Shown: piece by piece, positions 61,786 to 64,000 of the stretch | Layout of the letters: every line of letters starts with the position of its first letter | Numbering within the stretch: the first letter of the stretch is position 1 | Origin: Globodera rostochiensis | Lineage: Eukaryota > Nematoda > Chromadorea > Rhabditida > Heteroderidae | Direction of reading: 5' to 3' | DNA length: 64,000 bases | Assembly (NCBI GenBank): GCA_018350325.1 | Contig: JAEVLN010000045.1 | Location: forward strand, 281,850 to 345,849 | Made by a program: the position numbers and the translations under genes | Notes under the pieces: model-generated | Database searches by the model: none | Told to the model about the DNA's origin: nothing | The model's input: the letters and a program-made list of their open reading frames with translations, nothing else

Positions 61786-64000
61786 AGGTTACGTAAAAGT
61801 TATTATAAATGTTATATAAAAAATTTGAATTTTTGTTATATTTAAAAACAAGAACTTGAATAAACCACAAGTTGTGAATGTCGACAGATGGCGTGGAAAG
61901 CAATTATTGTAAAACAGAAATTACAAAATTTAAAATGACCGCTTAGTAAACATTTTTTAATATTTAAGTATACTTATTACTTTAATTTTTTGCACTACGA
62001 ACACTATTTAATACCTAATATTGTCTATTGTACGTGAGCCAAAAGAAATATAAAATATCTTTTAACAACAAAATTGCTACAAATAAGCCATTGAAGATTT
62101 AACGTTTTTTAACGATTTCATATATACAAAGTACAAAAATAAACATGAAATGATAAAAATATTATATAAAGATTATTCGGACATCAAAATTGAAAAAATA
62201 GCAAGTATAAATATTATAATTTGTAGCAGGAAGCAAAAAAGTCTGTAAATAAGGAGGAAATTTGGTATGCAGGAATGTCCAATTTAGCAATTTGAAATTT
62301 TGGATATTCCGGTTTTTTAAAATAAAACTCTAACTCAAATTTACGCAATCGAAATCCAGTCAGATTCAAATATGGTGAATAATAACTTAACACACACCAT
62401 TTTTTCATACCCCATGCAATTTAGTGATACCGTGTTTTTTCATTGTTTTAGCAAATAATTACCATTTTCTTTAAATATGACAAAAAATTGTGTTATTTCA
62501 ATTAGATTTTACCTAAGTTTCGTTTTGGAGTAGGACGAATCCAAAACTGAAAACGTTAGATCATTTCACTAACTGTCCACAACCATTAACGCTTTTTTGT
62601 TGTTGTAAATGATGGCACCCAGAATGTTAAGTTTTTAAAAACAAAAAGTAAGTCTTTAAGTTTCAATTTAAACAAATCCTAATTCAAATATAAATATAAA
62701 AAATACCTAACTAATAATTTAATTTGAACTGAAAATTGGCAATTGTAAAAATTCAAAAATTTAAAGTTTAATTAAAAAACGAAAAATCAGTCAAGTAAAT
62801 GTAAAAATAAATAAAACATAAAAGAAATTCTTCAATTTCAAGTTCGGATCCATTCTACAAACATTCAAAAAGCAATTTTGATTTAATAAATTACCCAAAA
62901 GCTCATCAAAATCACACTCGCAGTGGTCAAATAGAAATAATTTTGTACTACGCGGCAAAATAAAGATACTCTGCGAAACTGGCCGCCTTTCCACAAATTT
63001 AGACCAAAAGGGTCCCCCCTAGTGTTTTGCAAATTGATATACCATTTCTGAGCGAAGAACATATAAGATAGAAATTCCGAGTAATCATTTTTTATTGGGG
63101 GGGGGAGAACGAATTTGAAGCGCCATCTCTCCTCTTTCCCATTGGCACACAAATCAATGCCATCGATTGCCAATGAAAAAGTGTGCAGGTTTGCTGAACA
63201 CGACCACCAACAAACGACGTCATTCCATATTCATTAGAGTCCCTCCTTCCACATAATGTTAATTTGTAAAGAATGCAATTCCTCCAAAAATGCTTTTTAT
63301 GCACAACTTTATTTAATTTTTAGTTTGCAAATACACTCTTTGGTATTCAAGAAGCTTAGTTTATAAAATTGTGATATTTATCAAAAAATTAAAAAATCTA
63401 TGGAATTAAAGAACATATCAAACTTAATATTTGTATCTACAATAATTAAATGATCCCATCGGTGAATAAACTAATTAATGAACAAAACTAAATGTAAACG
63501 ATATTTACGACTATTCTATGTAAAAAACTTCTATTGTTCCAACCAGTCCCCCAAACGTGAATCTGATGAAATAATCAAAAGATGTTTGGGGCATGTAAAA
63601 TTGCTGCTGCCAAATTGTCAGGCAAAAAAATTGCATTATGTCTCTCCCTATTTATATATAAAAAAAGAAAATAAATTTTTTTTATAAAAAAACAATTATG
63701 ATCGCTGCTCGCAATCGGAAAACTTTCCCATCTAACAATAAAATTTATTTTTACTATAACGTCTTTTCATTGCTAGTGAAGCCGCATCGTGATCTGCTTT
63801 TTCTGACGCAGTGAATAAAGAGTTTCTCGGATTCTAGACAACATTTATTTAAAAATAAAATTAGAGTTGAAATAAATTAAGAATTATCACTGTTAAAATA
63901 CTTATGTAAATTGAAAATAAAAGTAAAATTAAAAAATAATCTAATAGGTGCAAAAATTAAAGACAAAAACTCGTCTACAAATATAATTTTACTCATAAAT
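61786..64000. other. Right end, no recognised gene
   Basis: AT-rich with one GC-richer patch, 62900-63260, where several minus-strand frames overlap (for example WKGGQFRRVSLFCRVVQN and MALICVPMGKRRDG). None matches a family I know, and a G9 tract at about 63099 interrupts them. A plus-strand ORF at 63478-63687 (Lys/Cys-rich) is open but unsupported by splice sites or homology. Confidence 0.4.

Noticed and set aside
1..64000. CRISPR arrays, bacterial operons or plasmid features
   Set aside because: Introns, a nematode receptor family and eukaryotic transposons show a eukaryotic nuclear window; no spacer-repeat array is present.

Overview
The window looks like nuclear DNA of a nematode. It carries genes of the nematode-specific Srsx chemoreceptor family and a worm-type FBXO25/FBXO32 (atrogin-1/MAFbx) homologue. 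Introns in these genes are mostly short, with GT...AG ends, and the rest is very AT-rich intergenic DNA with poly-G/poly-C tracts. A plant-parasitic or other clade IV worm is possible, but the sequence alone does not prove this.

Layout. (1) 1-1273, minus strand: the first six exons of the F-box gene, which runs off the left edge. (2) 1274-8288: no gene recognised; G-tracts and degenerate dispersed repeats. (3) 8289-9886, minus: one complete Srsx-family 7TM receptor, rebuilt as seven exons that join in frame to 329 codons plus stop, with a strong 3' splice acceptor 15 bases before the ATG and a ~490-bp foldback element just upstream. (4) 10.4-56.4 kb: a ~46-kb AT-rich desert built of diverged, partly collinear repeat blocks. 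It holds a decayed second Srsx gene (22.0-23.6 kb), two hAT-type DNA transposon remnants (42.5 and 45.0 kb), a 154-bp tandem repeat, a poly-C minisatellite, and many short GC-richer islands that look like exons (open frame, sometimes both splice sites) but have no function I recognise. (5) 56484-58176, plus: a third Srsx gene, apparently damaged and carrying a 196-bp inverted-repeat insertion between TM5 and TM6. (6) 58.6-59.07 kb: two near-identical tRNA-like units with Pol III A and B boxes. (7) 59-64 kb: more repeat copies, one holding a Ty3/gypsy-like RNase H fragment (61606-61785) and a 39-codon basic ORF.

The three Srsx loci share intron positions and phases, so they are paralogues. One appears intact, one is doubtful and one is clearly dead. 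The desert is the most unusual part: its repeat copies share AT-rich scaffold but differ by gain or loss of the GC-richer, coding-like islands. It may be a giant long-intron gene, a graveyard of retroelements, or partly an assembly artefact. RNA data would separate these.
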